Positions 23,461 to 30,678 of a stretch of DNA of 37,453 bases are shown here, in pieces (position 1 is the stretch's first letter; every line of letters starts with the position of its first letter). The stretch is from Clostridia bacterium (GTDB lineage: Bacteria > Bacillota > Clostridia > Oscillospirales > CAG-272). The stretch spans positions 1-37,453 of the forward strand of contig JAFWPR010000109.1 in the NCBI GenBank assembly GCA_017545225.1, written 5' to 3'. A program made the position numbers and the translations under genes. The notes beneath the pieces are model-generated. The model was not told where the DNA came from and did not search any database. It saw nothing but the letters and a program-made list of their open reading frames with translations.

Positions 23461-25557
23461 TCAAAGCTGCTGCTGAGTCCTGCTCAGTATGTCCTCCTGC
23501 ACGTCTCTTGAAAGCGTGACGTATATCGCCGAAAAGCCCGAAACCCTGACCACGAGAGACTGATATCGGTCGGGATTGACCATAGCGTCCTCGAGCACCT
23601 CGCGCGAGGTCGAATTGATCTGAATCTCCTGACCTCCGCGGGCAAAATATACGCGTATCAGTTTCAGGAGTTTTTCGCGCTTTCCGTCCTCAAACGCGGA
23701 AGGAGAGAATTTCTGGTTCACTACGGTCCCGCACGCGCAGCGCGTATAATCGGGCTTCGACACGCTCAGGAGCGTTGACGTCACGCCTCTGACGTCGCAC
23801 CCGTACGTAGGCGACGCGGCATCGGAAAGCGGCTGCCCCGCGAGTCTCCCGTCAGGCGTCGCCTGCAGGGACATGCCCGCTTCGATATTCGAGGTGTTCG
23901 CCGCCATCGCGGTATAGAACGCGCCTCCGTCGTTCGTCCTGTACCGGTCGAACATATCGGACAGCGTGCCTGCGTACCAGACGGCGTATTTATCGACAAA
24001 GTCGTCGTTGTTTCCGTATTTGGGCGCAGACCTGAGCGTCTCTCTCAGCTTTTCTTTGCCCTCGAAATTGCGCTTTATGCCTTCCGCTATCTCCGAAAGT
24101 TTTACGCTCCCGTCGACGAAGACCGTCTTTTCGATCGCGGACAGCGAATCGCTCACAGTCCCTATCCCCATGAGCGCGGCGCCGTGGACCGACGGATAAA
24201 GGGCTCCGCCGTCGTTGATATCCCGCCCGCGCTCTATGCAGAGCTCGCAGAAACAAGATAAAAACGGAGAGGTGCGGTCCCCCGGGTCGTGGACGAACGA
24301 CCTTCTGTTTGCCGACCGGACGTATTCCGAAACGCCGCGGGCGAGCTTCCTCTCATACAGTTCCATGAATTCGTCCATAGAACGGATCCCGTCAAGGAAG
24401 TCCGCGTCGCTCTCGAGCAATATTTCTTCAAGATAACAGATGGGATCGAACCGTCCGTCGACCCACGGCGGCTGTTTTCCCGTGATGAAGTTTTCGATAC
24501 ATCCGACCATGCAGTAGTTTCTCACGTCGCGCAGGTCGTACCCCTTTCGCAGCAGCGCCGCGATATTGACCTCGTCGTTCATGAGAGCCGGGTATCCGAG
24601 CCCCGTGCCGATCACCCTGAGGCACTCGTCGAGAAAACCGTCAGGCGTGTCCGCGGTAATCCTTGCCGAAAGGTTGGGACCGGGGAGATTCACGTCGCGC
24701 ACTGCGTGAAGCACGCACAGGCTCAGTTTGTTGACAGAGCACTTTCCGTCTTCGTCGACGCCGCCTATACATATGTTCACGACGTCGTCGAAGCCTCTGT
24801 ATCTGTTCTCGCAGATCTTCAGGAATACGCCCGCGAGAAGTTCCGTCGCATATTCTTCGTCGATCCTTCCGCTTTCGATATCGCGCTCGAACAGCGGGTA
24901 AAGGTACCGGTCGATCCTTCCGAGAGCCATCGCGTATCTTCCTTCGCTGACGAAGCAGCTGTGGATCATCCAGACGAGCTGCAGCCCCTCTTCGAAGTTC
25001 CGCGGAGCGGATACGGTAAGCGCCCTGCAGTTATCCCTTACCGTCCTCAGCCTTCCGTCGTCGTATCCTTCTTTTCCGATGAGACCGTCCGCCGCTGCGG
25101 CGTACGCTTCGAGTTTCCCGATCAGCGCGTACAGAGTCTTTTTCATTGAGGACAGAAAGTCGAGAGCGCTCTCGTCGTTTTTATGTTTTTCTTCAGACCG
25201 CCCGATCCTTTCGATCAGACCGGGAATGCCGATCCGCACCGCAGTGAAATAATCGGGAGCGAAGTGATCTCCGTTTTTTTCAAAATCGCGTTCGGGATAT
25301 TTTTCTTCATACAGACAGACCGTTTTTCTGTCTTCTTCGGAAAGCTCCGTAAAATACGGTCTGATGCTTCCGACGGTGAGGTCGTTTTTGTAAATATACG
25401 GTTTCGGGGCGGTGAAAAGCGCGGCTATCCCGTCCGCCCGTATCTGCGACACGGTCGTACCGTTGGACGACGCGTATCCCTGCGCGCGGAAAAGGTCGGG
25501 GCAGTATTCGCCCGACGGCGCGTTTTTCATTTCCTCTTTCAGCCCGTCAAGGATCAT
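23461..25557 (-). CDS. Glycyl radical enzyme, CxE subclass, unassigned substrate
   Basis: This 698-residue glycyl radical enzyme of the PFL/diol-dehydratase superfamily is strictly anaerobic. The radical site is RVSGFSAIYVTL with G674, 24 residues from the end. The thiyl cysteine is C353 in VGCIENF, with E355 two residues on. This CxE arrangement marks dehydratase, lyase and decarboxylase types and differs from the CC pair of pyruvate formate-lyase. Other family segments are GDHFAPDY (H98), GRIDRYLYPLFERDI, LPGPNLSARI and GYPALMNDE. D367 lies 12 residues after E355. The protein is about 80-100 residues shorter than most family members, mainly at the N-terminus. GGGAGGTGA precedes the ATG. It is the second gene of the operon, 33 bases after the SLH/beta-helix gene. 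The substrate cannot be named from sequence. Confidence 0.93.
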   Translation of the reverse strand: MILDGLKEEMKNAPSGEYCPDLFRAQGYASSNGTTVSQIRADGIAALFTAPKPYIYKNDLTVGSIRPYFTELSEEDRKTVCLYEEKYPERDFEKNGDHFAPDYFTAVRIGIPGLIERIGRSEEKHKNDESALDFLSSMKKTLYALIGKLEAYAAAADGLIGKEGYDDGRLRTVRDNCRALTVSAPRNFEEGLQLVWMIHSCFVSEGRYAMALGRIDRYLYPLFERDIESGRIDEEYATELLAGVFLKICENRYRGFDDVVNICIGGVDEDGKCSVNKLSLCVLHAVRDVNLPGPNLSARITADTPDGFLDECLRVIGTGLGYPALMNDEVNIAALLRKGYDLRDVRNYCMVGCIENFITGKQPPWVDGRFDPICYLEEILLESDADFLDGIRSMDEFMELYERKLARGVSEYVRSANRRSFVHDPGDRTSPFLSCFCELCIERGRDINDGGALYPSVHGAALMGIGTVSDSLSAIEKTVFVDGSVKLSEIAEGIKRNFEGKEKLRETLRSAPKYGNNDDFVDKYAVWYAGTLSDMFDRYRTNDGGAFYTAMAANTSNIEAGMSLQATPDGRLAGQPLSDAASPTYGCDVRGVTSTLLSVSKPDYTRCACGTVVNQKFSPSAFEDGKREKLLKLIRVYFARGGQEIQINSTSREVLEDAMVNPDRYQSLVVRVSGFSAIYVTLSRDVQEDILSRTQQQL

Positions 25558-25590
25558 TCCGCGTCACCTCCCGTTTCCCTGTTTTCAGGA

Positions 25591-28293
25591 TCAATAGCGT
25601 CCTATGTCTTCAAACTTTATATCCGGGAAATCTACTCCGTCTTTCAGTCGGTAATCCCCGCGGGACGGATTGACGAAGAACGGGTTCTCACCGAGCGTAT
25701 AGCCGACGTTGCCCTCTATCGTCGAATACTTGACGACGTATTCCGAAGTCGGAACGGCTATCTGTCCGGTCAAGTTGATAAATCTGTTGTTTACTATCGT
25801 TTCGTTTCTGGCAAGAACGAAGGACGGGTCGTCCCACTTTTCAAGGTCCGTCGTCAGCTCGAAGATCTCCGGCCAGTTCGCCATGGCGTTCGCCTTGAGA
25901 GCGGGGTTCGCGTCGTACTGCGCGTATACGTTATTCCAGTTGTTTACCACGCTCAGGTCGTCAGCGCTGAACTGACCGAGCGTTTCGGGACGGTAGACGT
26001 CATTCTGTACGGTCACGGAGAAGCCGGATATTTTTCCGTCCGGGTTGACAAGGATATTGTCCCTCATCACGTTGTCTCTGCCGTTGTGGATAACCATTTC
26101 GCTCCCGTTGAAAAACAGATTGGAGTAAACGGACGTGCCGGCTGAATAGTCGTCGAGGTAGAGGGAGAAGCCGCCCACCCCGAGGTAAGAGACATCCTCG
26201 ATTATATTGTATCTGACGATATTCCCGCGGTGATAAAAGTCGTTCCAAGTGCAGAACACGCCGCCGTCGGCCGCGTTGAGCATCTGGTACCGGCAGTAAT
26301 TATACTCCATTATAACGTTCTGGCTTCCGCCGTAGAAGACCGCGCCGCGCCCGCCGTTGATGAACTCGTTGTGCGAGATCGTAACGTCGTCGCAATGGGA
26401 GATATACATCGCGCTCTCCTCGTTGAGGAAGAGATTGTAATTCGTGAAGGAGTTGTTGTCGATCAGCGCGTTCATATGCGTCGCGTAACCGATCCTTTCA
26501 GACGTGGAGTGTCCGCTGATACGCAGACAGCAGTCCATCATGAGGTCGAAATCGCTCCTTGTGAGCGTGAAGTTCAGGTCGCGGTCCGTATCGTGGCTGT
26601 CGATGACGATCGCGTACATACCTCCGCAGCATCTGAAAGAGCACTGATCGACCGTGATATCGTGACAGTAATCTCCGTGTATAAAGTAATCCTTGGTATT
26701 CAGGAACGTGAGGCCGCGGAACGTCACGTCGTTCGTACGGTTCATCGTGATCATCCTGTCGCCGATCCCGATATGATAATCGCCCTCGGGATCGTAGACG
26801 TACAATACGGAGGTCGCGGCATCGACCCAGTATTCGCCATTGTGGTCGAGTTCCTCCGAGACGTTCATAAGCGCGGCAGAAAAGTGATCGGGCCAGTAAA
26901 ATTCTCCGGCGCGCAGATAACCCATCCTCGCCTTTTCGGGGTCGGTGATATAGCACTCGTTCGTCTCCTCGTTGAATCCGCCTACGGAGAGCGTATCCTG
27001 GAACCATCCGGTCGTCAGATATCCGTACAGTTTGAATCCCTCGAGAGTATGATATTTCTTTATCCTCGAGATAAATAAAGAGTTCACTATTTTGATGTGA
27101 TTGTTATCCGTCGCGTATCCGGAAGCCTGAAACAGATGATCCGTTCCGTCGTCGTATTTGTTCGGGTAACGCGCGACGGTACACAGTCCCGTGTCGGAGA
27201 AAACGTAATACGACAGATCGTACGTCCCCGGGGCGATGACCGAAGACATATCCGTCTTTTTGATCTTGTCCGCCGCCATGCCCGAGAACCAGGCCTTTTC
27301 GCTCTCGTCGATCGGAACGAACGAGTCCGCGCTGAAGTTATATCCGTTGTCGAAGACGACGTCTCCGTCGCCGTATTTACAGTACGTTATCGGGCATTCG
27401 GGAGTGCCGGAATCCTCCGCGGTCATCCTGACGTCGAGCGCGCCGTACCGTCCCGTCATGAACGCGACGGTGATCCCGTTTCTGCCCGCCTTGTCGAGGG
27501 AGCGAACCGCCTCGACCGCTCTGCCCCACGTCGCGAACGGACGCTCGAAAGAACCGTCGTTTTTGTCGTCGCCCGCCGTTGAAACGTAAAAGTCGGCGTC
27601 CGTGACGAGCGGGTATTCCGGCTCCGTGTAATGAGAGCGGAGAACGGGATCCCTGTACTTGAGCTTGAACGACCCGTCGTAGCGCTCGATAATCGCAGCG
27701 AACTGCTCTCGCGTCGCGTATCCGTCCGGGGCGAGCCTGTTTCCGTCCGTACCGTTGATGAGTCCCGCCTCGACCGCCCAGGACAGCGGCTCCGTTGCCC
27801 AGCTCGATACTTTTTCATCGTCCGCAAACGGGTCAAGGTCGGCGCGTTCCGGGACCGATACCGGAGCAGATGAAGAGAAACGGAAGAGCATCGTCGCGAG
27901 CTGCTCGCGGGTGATGAAGGCGTCCGGCTCGAACGTCACCTCGGTCGTCCCGTTTACGACGCCTGCGCTCTTCGCCCACGCTACTGCGTCGGCGTACCAT
28001 TCATTCGCCGGTACGTCGGCAAAGCCGCTCGGCGCGGAGGGGGCAGGGCTGCCCTCGCGGCGCCACAGGACGGTGGCGACCATGGCGCGTGTAAGCGATC
28101 CTTCCGGATCGAATTTTCCGCCGCCTACGCCGTTCATATAACCCATTTTTACCGCATACGTCACGGAACCGTAACTCCAGCGATTTTCCGCGACGTCCGA
28201 AAAATCGCCGCTTGCGGCGGATACGTGCATCGCAGTCACGACGGACGAGACCGTCATTATCAAAGCAATAATAACTGAGAGAAGTTTTTTCAT
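25591..28293 (-). CDS. SLH-anchored right-handed beta-helix protein (GH141-like), paralogue B
   Basis: This 900-residue exported protein is first in the GRE operon. The signal peptide is about 1-26 (MKKLLSVIIALIMTVSSVVT, cleaved after HVSA). Three SLH domains cover about 27-202. The shared entry block DADFYVSTAGDDKNDGSF begins near 231, followed by TAEDSGTPECPITYCKYGDG and a VARYPNKYDDGTD segment. The beta-helix core has turns such as ITVDQCSFRC, LIDNNSFTNY, ISHNEFINGG and VMEYNY-like rungs with aligned Asn. A histidine- and cysteine-rich stretch HGDYCHDITVDQCSFRCCGG marks one face. The end is NPSRGDYRLKDGVDFPDI and GRY. A near-consensus promoter and an AAGGGG site support the ATG at 28293. 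Enzymatic role (glycosidase or binding) is inferred from family layout. Confidence 0.86.
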   Translation of the reverse strand: MKKLLSVIIALIMTVSSVVTAMHVSAASGDFSDVAENRWSYGSVTYAVKMGYMNGVGGGKFDPEGSLTRAMVATVLWRREGSPAPSAPSGFADVPANEWYADAVAWAKSAGVVNGTTEVTFEPDAFITREQLATMLFRFSSSAPVSVPERADLDPFADDEKVSSWATEPLSWAVEAGLINGTDGNRLAPDGYATREQFAAIIERYDGSFKLKYRDPVLRSHYTEPEYPLVTDADFYVSTAGDDKNDGSFERPFATWGRAVEAVRSLDKAGRNGITVAFMTGRYGALDVRMTAEDSGTPECPITYCKYGDGDVVFDNGYNFSADSFVPIDESEKAWFSGMAADKIKKTDMSSVIAPGTYDLSYYVFSDTGLCTVARYPNKYDDGTDHLFQASGYATDNNHIKIVNSLFISRIKKYHTLEGFKLYGYLTTGWFQDTLSVGGFNEETNECYITDPEKARMGYLRAGEFYWPDHFSAALMNVSEELDHNGEYWVDAATSVLYVYDPEGDYHIGIGDRMITMNRTNDVTFRGLTFLNTKDYFIHGDYCHDITVDQCSFRCCGGMYAIVIDSHDTDRDLNFTLTRSDFDLMMDCCLRISGHSTSERIGYATHMNALIDNNSFTNYNLFLNEESAMYISHCDDVTISHNEFINGGRGAVFYGGSQNVIMEYNYCRYQMLNAADGGVFCTWNDFYHRGNIVRYNIIEDVSYLGVGGFSLYLDDYSAGTSVYSNLFFNGSEMVIHNGRDNVMRDNILVNPDGKISGFSVTVQNDVYRPETLGQFSADDLSVVNNWNNVYAQYDANPALKANAMANWPEIFELTTDLEKWDDPSFVLARNETIVNNRFINLTGQIAVPTSEYVVKYSTIEGNVGYTLGENPFFVNPSRGDYRLKDGVDFPDIKFEDIGRY

Positions 28294-28331
28294 CGGTAAC
28301 CCCTTTTGATAAACGTATGGTTTTCAGTTTG

Positions 28332-28360
28332 ATTATATCAAAACGCAGGCAAAAAAGCAA
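28332..28360 (-). promoter_or_regulatory. SigA promoter with extended -10 for SLH-GRE operon
   Basis: On the minus strand, TTGCTT (28360-28355), 17 bases, TATAAT (28337-28332) preceded by TGA. It is the only clear promoter for the five genes down to 19119, and it is divergent from the kinase-triad promoter. Confidence 0.82.
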
Positions 28361-28421
28361 GAAACGAGCGCGCCTGAGCACGGCTGTTCGCGAGTCATTT
28401 TTCGGAAAAACCGTTTTTTTA

Positions 28422-28450
28422 TTGCATTTATCGCGTTTATGGGTTACAAT
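28422..28450 (+). promoter_or_regulatory. SigA promoter for HprK-like/PqqD/peptidase triad
   Basis: TTGCAT (28422-28427), 17 bases, TACAAT (28445-28450). It covers the in-frame ATG at 28439, so that ATG cannot be the start of the transcript's first gene. Confidence 0.75.
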
Positions 28451-28459
28451 TATTCTGTT

Positions 28460-28466
28460 GAGGTGA
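28460..28466 (+). promoter_or_regulatory. Ribosome-binding site that sets a TTG start
   Basis: GAGGTGA lies 8 bases (from GAGG) before TTG 28472 and within the transcript, deciding the non-ATG start of the HprK-like gene. Confidence 0.75.
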
Positions 28467-28471
28467 TTTTA

Positions 28472-29230
28472 TTGTACGATATCCGAGTCGAGATCGCGGG
28501 AGTCCCCTTTCTCATACAAAGCAGATTCGAGGAATTCCGGAAGTTTTTCCGCAACTATCCGAGTGAAAAAGAGCCGCGTTTCATAATCTGTCCGACAGAC
28601 GCCGACCTTGAAAAGGTAAACGAGAATTACAAGCGCGCCTATGAAGCCGACTGCCCTTCTGACGGGCGGCTGTCGGAACTGTTTCTCGAATTGAACGCCA
28701 TCCACGGCATTCTTGCCGAAAAAATCGTCTCCGAGAACGTCCTCCTGATACACGGATCGGCCCTTTCTTTTAACGGCGAAGCGGTCGTTTTCACCGCTAA
28801 AAGCGGCACGGGAAAAAGCACCCATGCAAAACTGTGGCGCGACGTTTTCGGCGGCCGGATCGTGATGATCAACGACGACAAACCCTTTATTCGGATCGAA
28901 GAAGGAAGCGTCACGGTGTGGGGGACTCCGTGGAACGGCAAACATCATCTGAGCAGTAATATCTCCGCGCCTCTGAAGGCGATCGTAAGTCTTAAACGAG
29001 GCGCCGTCAACCGAATCGACCCGCTGAGTCCCGCCGAAGCTTTTCCGCTGCTGATGGAGTCATCCTATAAGTCGAACGATCCCGCGTCGGCGGTCAAGAT
29101 CATCGAGATGGAGAAAAAACTGCTGAACGCCGCGGATTATTACGCTTTGAGATGCAACATGGACCCGGAAGCGGCGCACGTCTGTTGCGGCGGGATATTC
29201 GGATCCGACGCTGCGAATCCTAAGAATTGA
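28472..29230 (+). CDS. HprK/PEP-carboxykinase-like kinase
   Basis: From the TTG start this is a 252-residue P-loop protein related to the C-terminal kinase domain of HPr kinase/phosphorylase. Walker A is AKSGTGKSTHAKLW, with K115. Downstream, VMINDDKPFIR supplies the acidic Mg-binding pair, and VWGTPWNGKHHLS with LKAIVSLKRGAVN completes the pattern of small HprK-like proteins found beside PqqD genes. HprK-like kinases in some lasso-peptide clusters phosphorylate the peptide; whether this one does so is unknown. The N-terminal 85 residues (with RFIICPTDADLEKVNENY) are not recognised. It is the first gene of a triad with the PqqD-like gene (25-base gap) and the S24/S26 peptidase. The upstream ATG 28439 is rejected because it sits in the promoter. 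Confidence 0.87.
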   Translation: MYDIRVEIAGVPFLIQSRFEEFRKFFRNYPSEKEPRFIICPTDADLEKVNENYKRAYEADCPSDGRLSELFLELNAIHGILAEKIVSENVLLIHGSALSFNGEAVVFTAKSGTGKSTHAKLWRDVFGGRIVMINDDKPFIRIEEGSVTVWGTPWNGKHHLSSNISAPLKAIVSLKRGAVNRIDPLSPAEAFPLLMESSYKSNDPASAVKIIEMEKKLLNAADYYALRCNMDPEAAHVCCGGIFGSDAANPKN

Positions 29231-29255
29231 AATTACGGTATTCAAGGAGTGGAAT

Positions 29256-29516
29256 ATGAAACTTAAACCCGATTTTATCTCACAGGACATCGACGGCGTG
29301 CGGTTTCTCGTGCCCGTCGGTGCGGAGTCTTTCCACGGTTTGGTCAGAGGCAACAAAACGACGGCGTTCATCGTCGACTGCCTTAAGGAAGAAACGACCG
29401 AGGAGGCGATAATCGACGCGATGTGCGCAAAATTCGACGCTCCGCGGGAACAGATCGGTTCCGACGTAGCAAAAGTCATCGAAACGCTCAGAAGTATAGG
29501 CGCGTTGGCAGAATGA
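29256..29516 (+). CDS. PqqD-like (RiPP recognition element) protein
   Basis: This 86-residue PqqD-family protein matches stand-alone peptide-binding domains: KPDFISQDIDGVRFLVPVG forms the beta hairpin start, and TTAFIVDCLKEETTEEAIID with a final VIETLRSIGALAE gives the three-helix winged-helix part. PqqD and related recognition elements present leader peptides to modifying enzymes. AAGGAGTGGAAT precedes the ATG. The stop overlaps the peptidase start (ATGA). No short precursor-like frame is seen next to it. Confidence 0.88.
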   Translation: MKLKPDFISQDIDGVRFLVPVGAESFHGLVRGNKTTAFIVDCLKEETTEEAIIDAMCAKFDAPREQIGSDVAKVIETLRSIGALAE

Positions 29517-29965
29517 GCGATACGTTTGAGGAAATACTCGCCCGCGACGGAGTACTGGTCTACAAAACGCACGGAATAAGTATGAGGCCTATGCTTCGCC
29601 AAAACAGAGATCTCGTGACGGTCAGAGTCCACCCTTCACGTTTGAAGAGGTTTGACGTGGCTCTGTACCGACGCGGCGGAGACCACGTTCTGCATCGGGT
29701 GATCAAAGTCCGGGACGGGCACTACCTCATCCGCGGGGACAATACTTTCAAACTTGAAAACGTTCCGGACGACGCCGTTATCGGCGTGCTGACCGACTTC
29801 GTCCGCAAGGGTAAAGAACATAGCGTCACGGAGCGCGGATATCGCGCCTACGTAAGGGTTTGGAACCTGATCTATCCTTTCCGCGCCCTTTTCGCGCGTC
29901 TTCGGGGCATTGCCGGACGGGCGGCGCGCAAACTCGGAATACGCAGAAAAAGAAAGAACAGATAA
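29513..29965 (+). CDS. S24/S26-family peptidase of Ser/His type
   Basis: This is a 150-residue signal-peptidase-like serine protease. The nucleophile is in HGISMRPMLRQ (Ser-Met, as in S26 signal peptidases). The second catalytic residue appears to be histidine in HVLHRVIKV, followed by YLIRGDN. A His there is the arrangement known from SipW/ER-type signal peptidases, in contrast to the Lys of the usual bacterial type I enzyme. There is no N-terminal membrane anchor; a basic amphipathic C-terminus (FARLRGIAGRAARKLGIRRK) may associate with membrane. The start is ATG 29513, overlapping the PqqD stop; the longer upstream frame lies within the PqqD gene. It is the third gene of the triad. It might cleave a leader peptide, but the substrate is unknown. 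Confidence 0.83.
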   Translation: MSDTFEEILARDGVLVYKTHGISMRPMLRQNRDLVTVRVHPSRLKRFDVALYRRGGDHVLHRVIKVRDGHYLIRGDNTFKLENVPDDAVIGVLTDFVRKGKEHSVTERGYRAYVRVWNLIYPFRALFARLRGIAGRAARKLGIRRKRKNR

Positions 29966-29973
29966 AAAAGAAA

Positions 29974-30008
29974 CGGCGGAGCCGGAAAACCGGCTCCGCC
30001 GTATTTTT
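29974..30008. terminator. Bidirectional strong terminator
   Basis: A perfect 12-bp stem (29974-29985 with 29990-30001) with an AAAA loop is followed by TATTTTTATTT on plus and by T-rich sequence on minus. It ends the kinase triad and the convergent lipoprotein gene. Confidence 0.93.
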
Positions 30009-30017
30009 ATTTATCGA

Positions 30018-30554
30018 TCATTCCGCGGGGACGTTGATCTCGAGAGAACCGAGAACGGCCTTGACGGTCGCGTCGTCATACGCGACGTACGTTCCGTTGA
30101 CGGTAACGAAATTGCCGTCAAAGTCCGCACAGATCTGGAAGCAGGGGTTGCCGCTGTATTCGTAGGCAACGCCGGTCCACTTCACTCCGTCGAGATCGAG
30201 AGTGACGTCTTCTGCTCCGTCGTTCGCTTCTTTGGTTGCCTCGATGCCCATCTCCGCACCGCTCTGGTCGTAGATACCGAACATGAGCTGAGCCATGGCG
30301 TTGTCATCGAACAGGAGGCGGAAGGATTTCGGATCTTCGTCGCCGAAAACGTCCTCATGCTTCAGGGTGCACCCTTCCGGAACGAATACCTTGTAGTAGC
30401 CGTGCTCGTCCATAGCGCCCTTGACGTCTCCGGAGGGAGCGGCGGTCTCGGGAGCGTCCGAACCCGTGGGGGTCTTCGTTCCGCCGCACGAAACGAGAAC
30501 CGCCAGCGTAAGAACGGCAGCCATCACGATCGCGAGGATTCTGAGTTCTTTCAT
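30018..30554 (-). CDS. Small lipoprotein of unknown function
   Basis: This 178-residue lipoprotein has a hydrophobic leader (LAIVMAAVLTLAVLVSC) with lipobox cysteine C23, then a Gly/Thr/Pro/Ser linker typical of Clostridial lipoproteins. The mature part is acidic with strand-like segments (FRLLFDDNAMAQLMFGIYDQ; LDLDGVKWTGVAYEY; VKAVLGSLEI at the end). I do not recognise a characterised domain. The start at 30554 is set by AAGGAGAAATGATC before ATG and by the promoter at 30595-30623; an upstream frame extension overlaps the neighbouring SLH gene and is rejected. It has its own promoter, so it need not depend on the upstream SLH genes. Confidence 0.82.
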   Translation of the reverse strand: MKELRILAIVMAAVLTLAVLVSCGGTKTPTGSDAPETAAPSGDVKGAMDEHGYYKVFVPEGCTLKHEDVFGDEDPKSFRLLFDDNAMAQLMFGIYDQSGAEMGIEATKEANDGAEDVTLDLDGVKWTGVAYEYSGNPCFQICADFDGNFVTVNGTYVAYDDATVKAVLGSLEINVPAE

Positions 30555-30594
30555 GATCATTTCTCCTTTTGTATGTATTTTTGAACCGTTTGAG

Positions 30595-30623
30595 ATTATA
30601 TCACACTCAAACAGTTTTTTCAA
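30595..30623 (-). promoter_or_regulatory. SigA promoter with extended -10 for lipoprotein gene
   Basis: On the minus strand, TTGAAA (30623-30618), 17 bases, perfect TATAAT (30600-30595) preceded by TGA. It is the closest to consensus in the window. Confidence 0.9.
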
Positions 30624-30678
30624 TACGCGGCGCGGTTTTTTATTCGCGAAATTCGACGCGTTCCGGATGCGGAAGCCA

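Noticed and set aside
19119..28360. Glycyl radical enzyme microcompartment locus
   Set aside because: There are no shell-protein, aldehyde dehydrogenase or phosphotransacylase genes in the operon or elsewhere in the window.
29423..29512. Longer start for the S24/S26 peptidase
   Set aside because: It would lie inside the PqqD gene with an Arg-rich shadow sequence; ATG 29513 overlaps the PqqD stop in the usual coupled manner.
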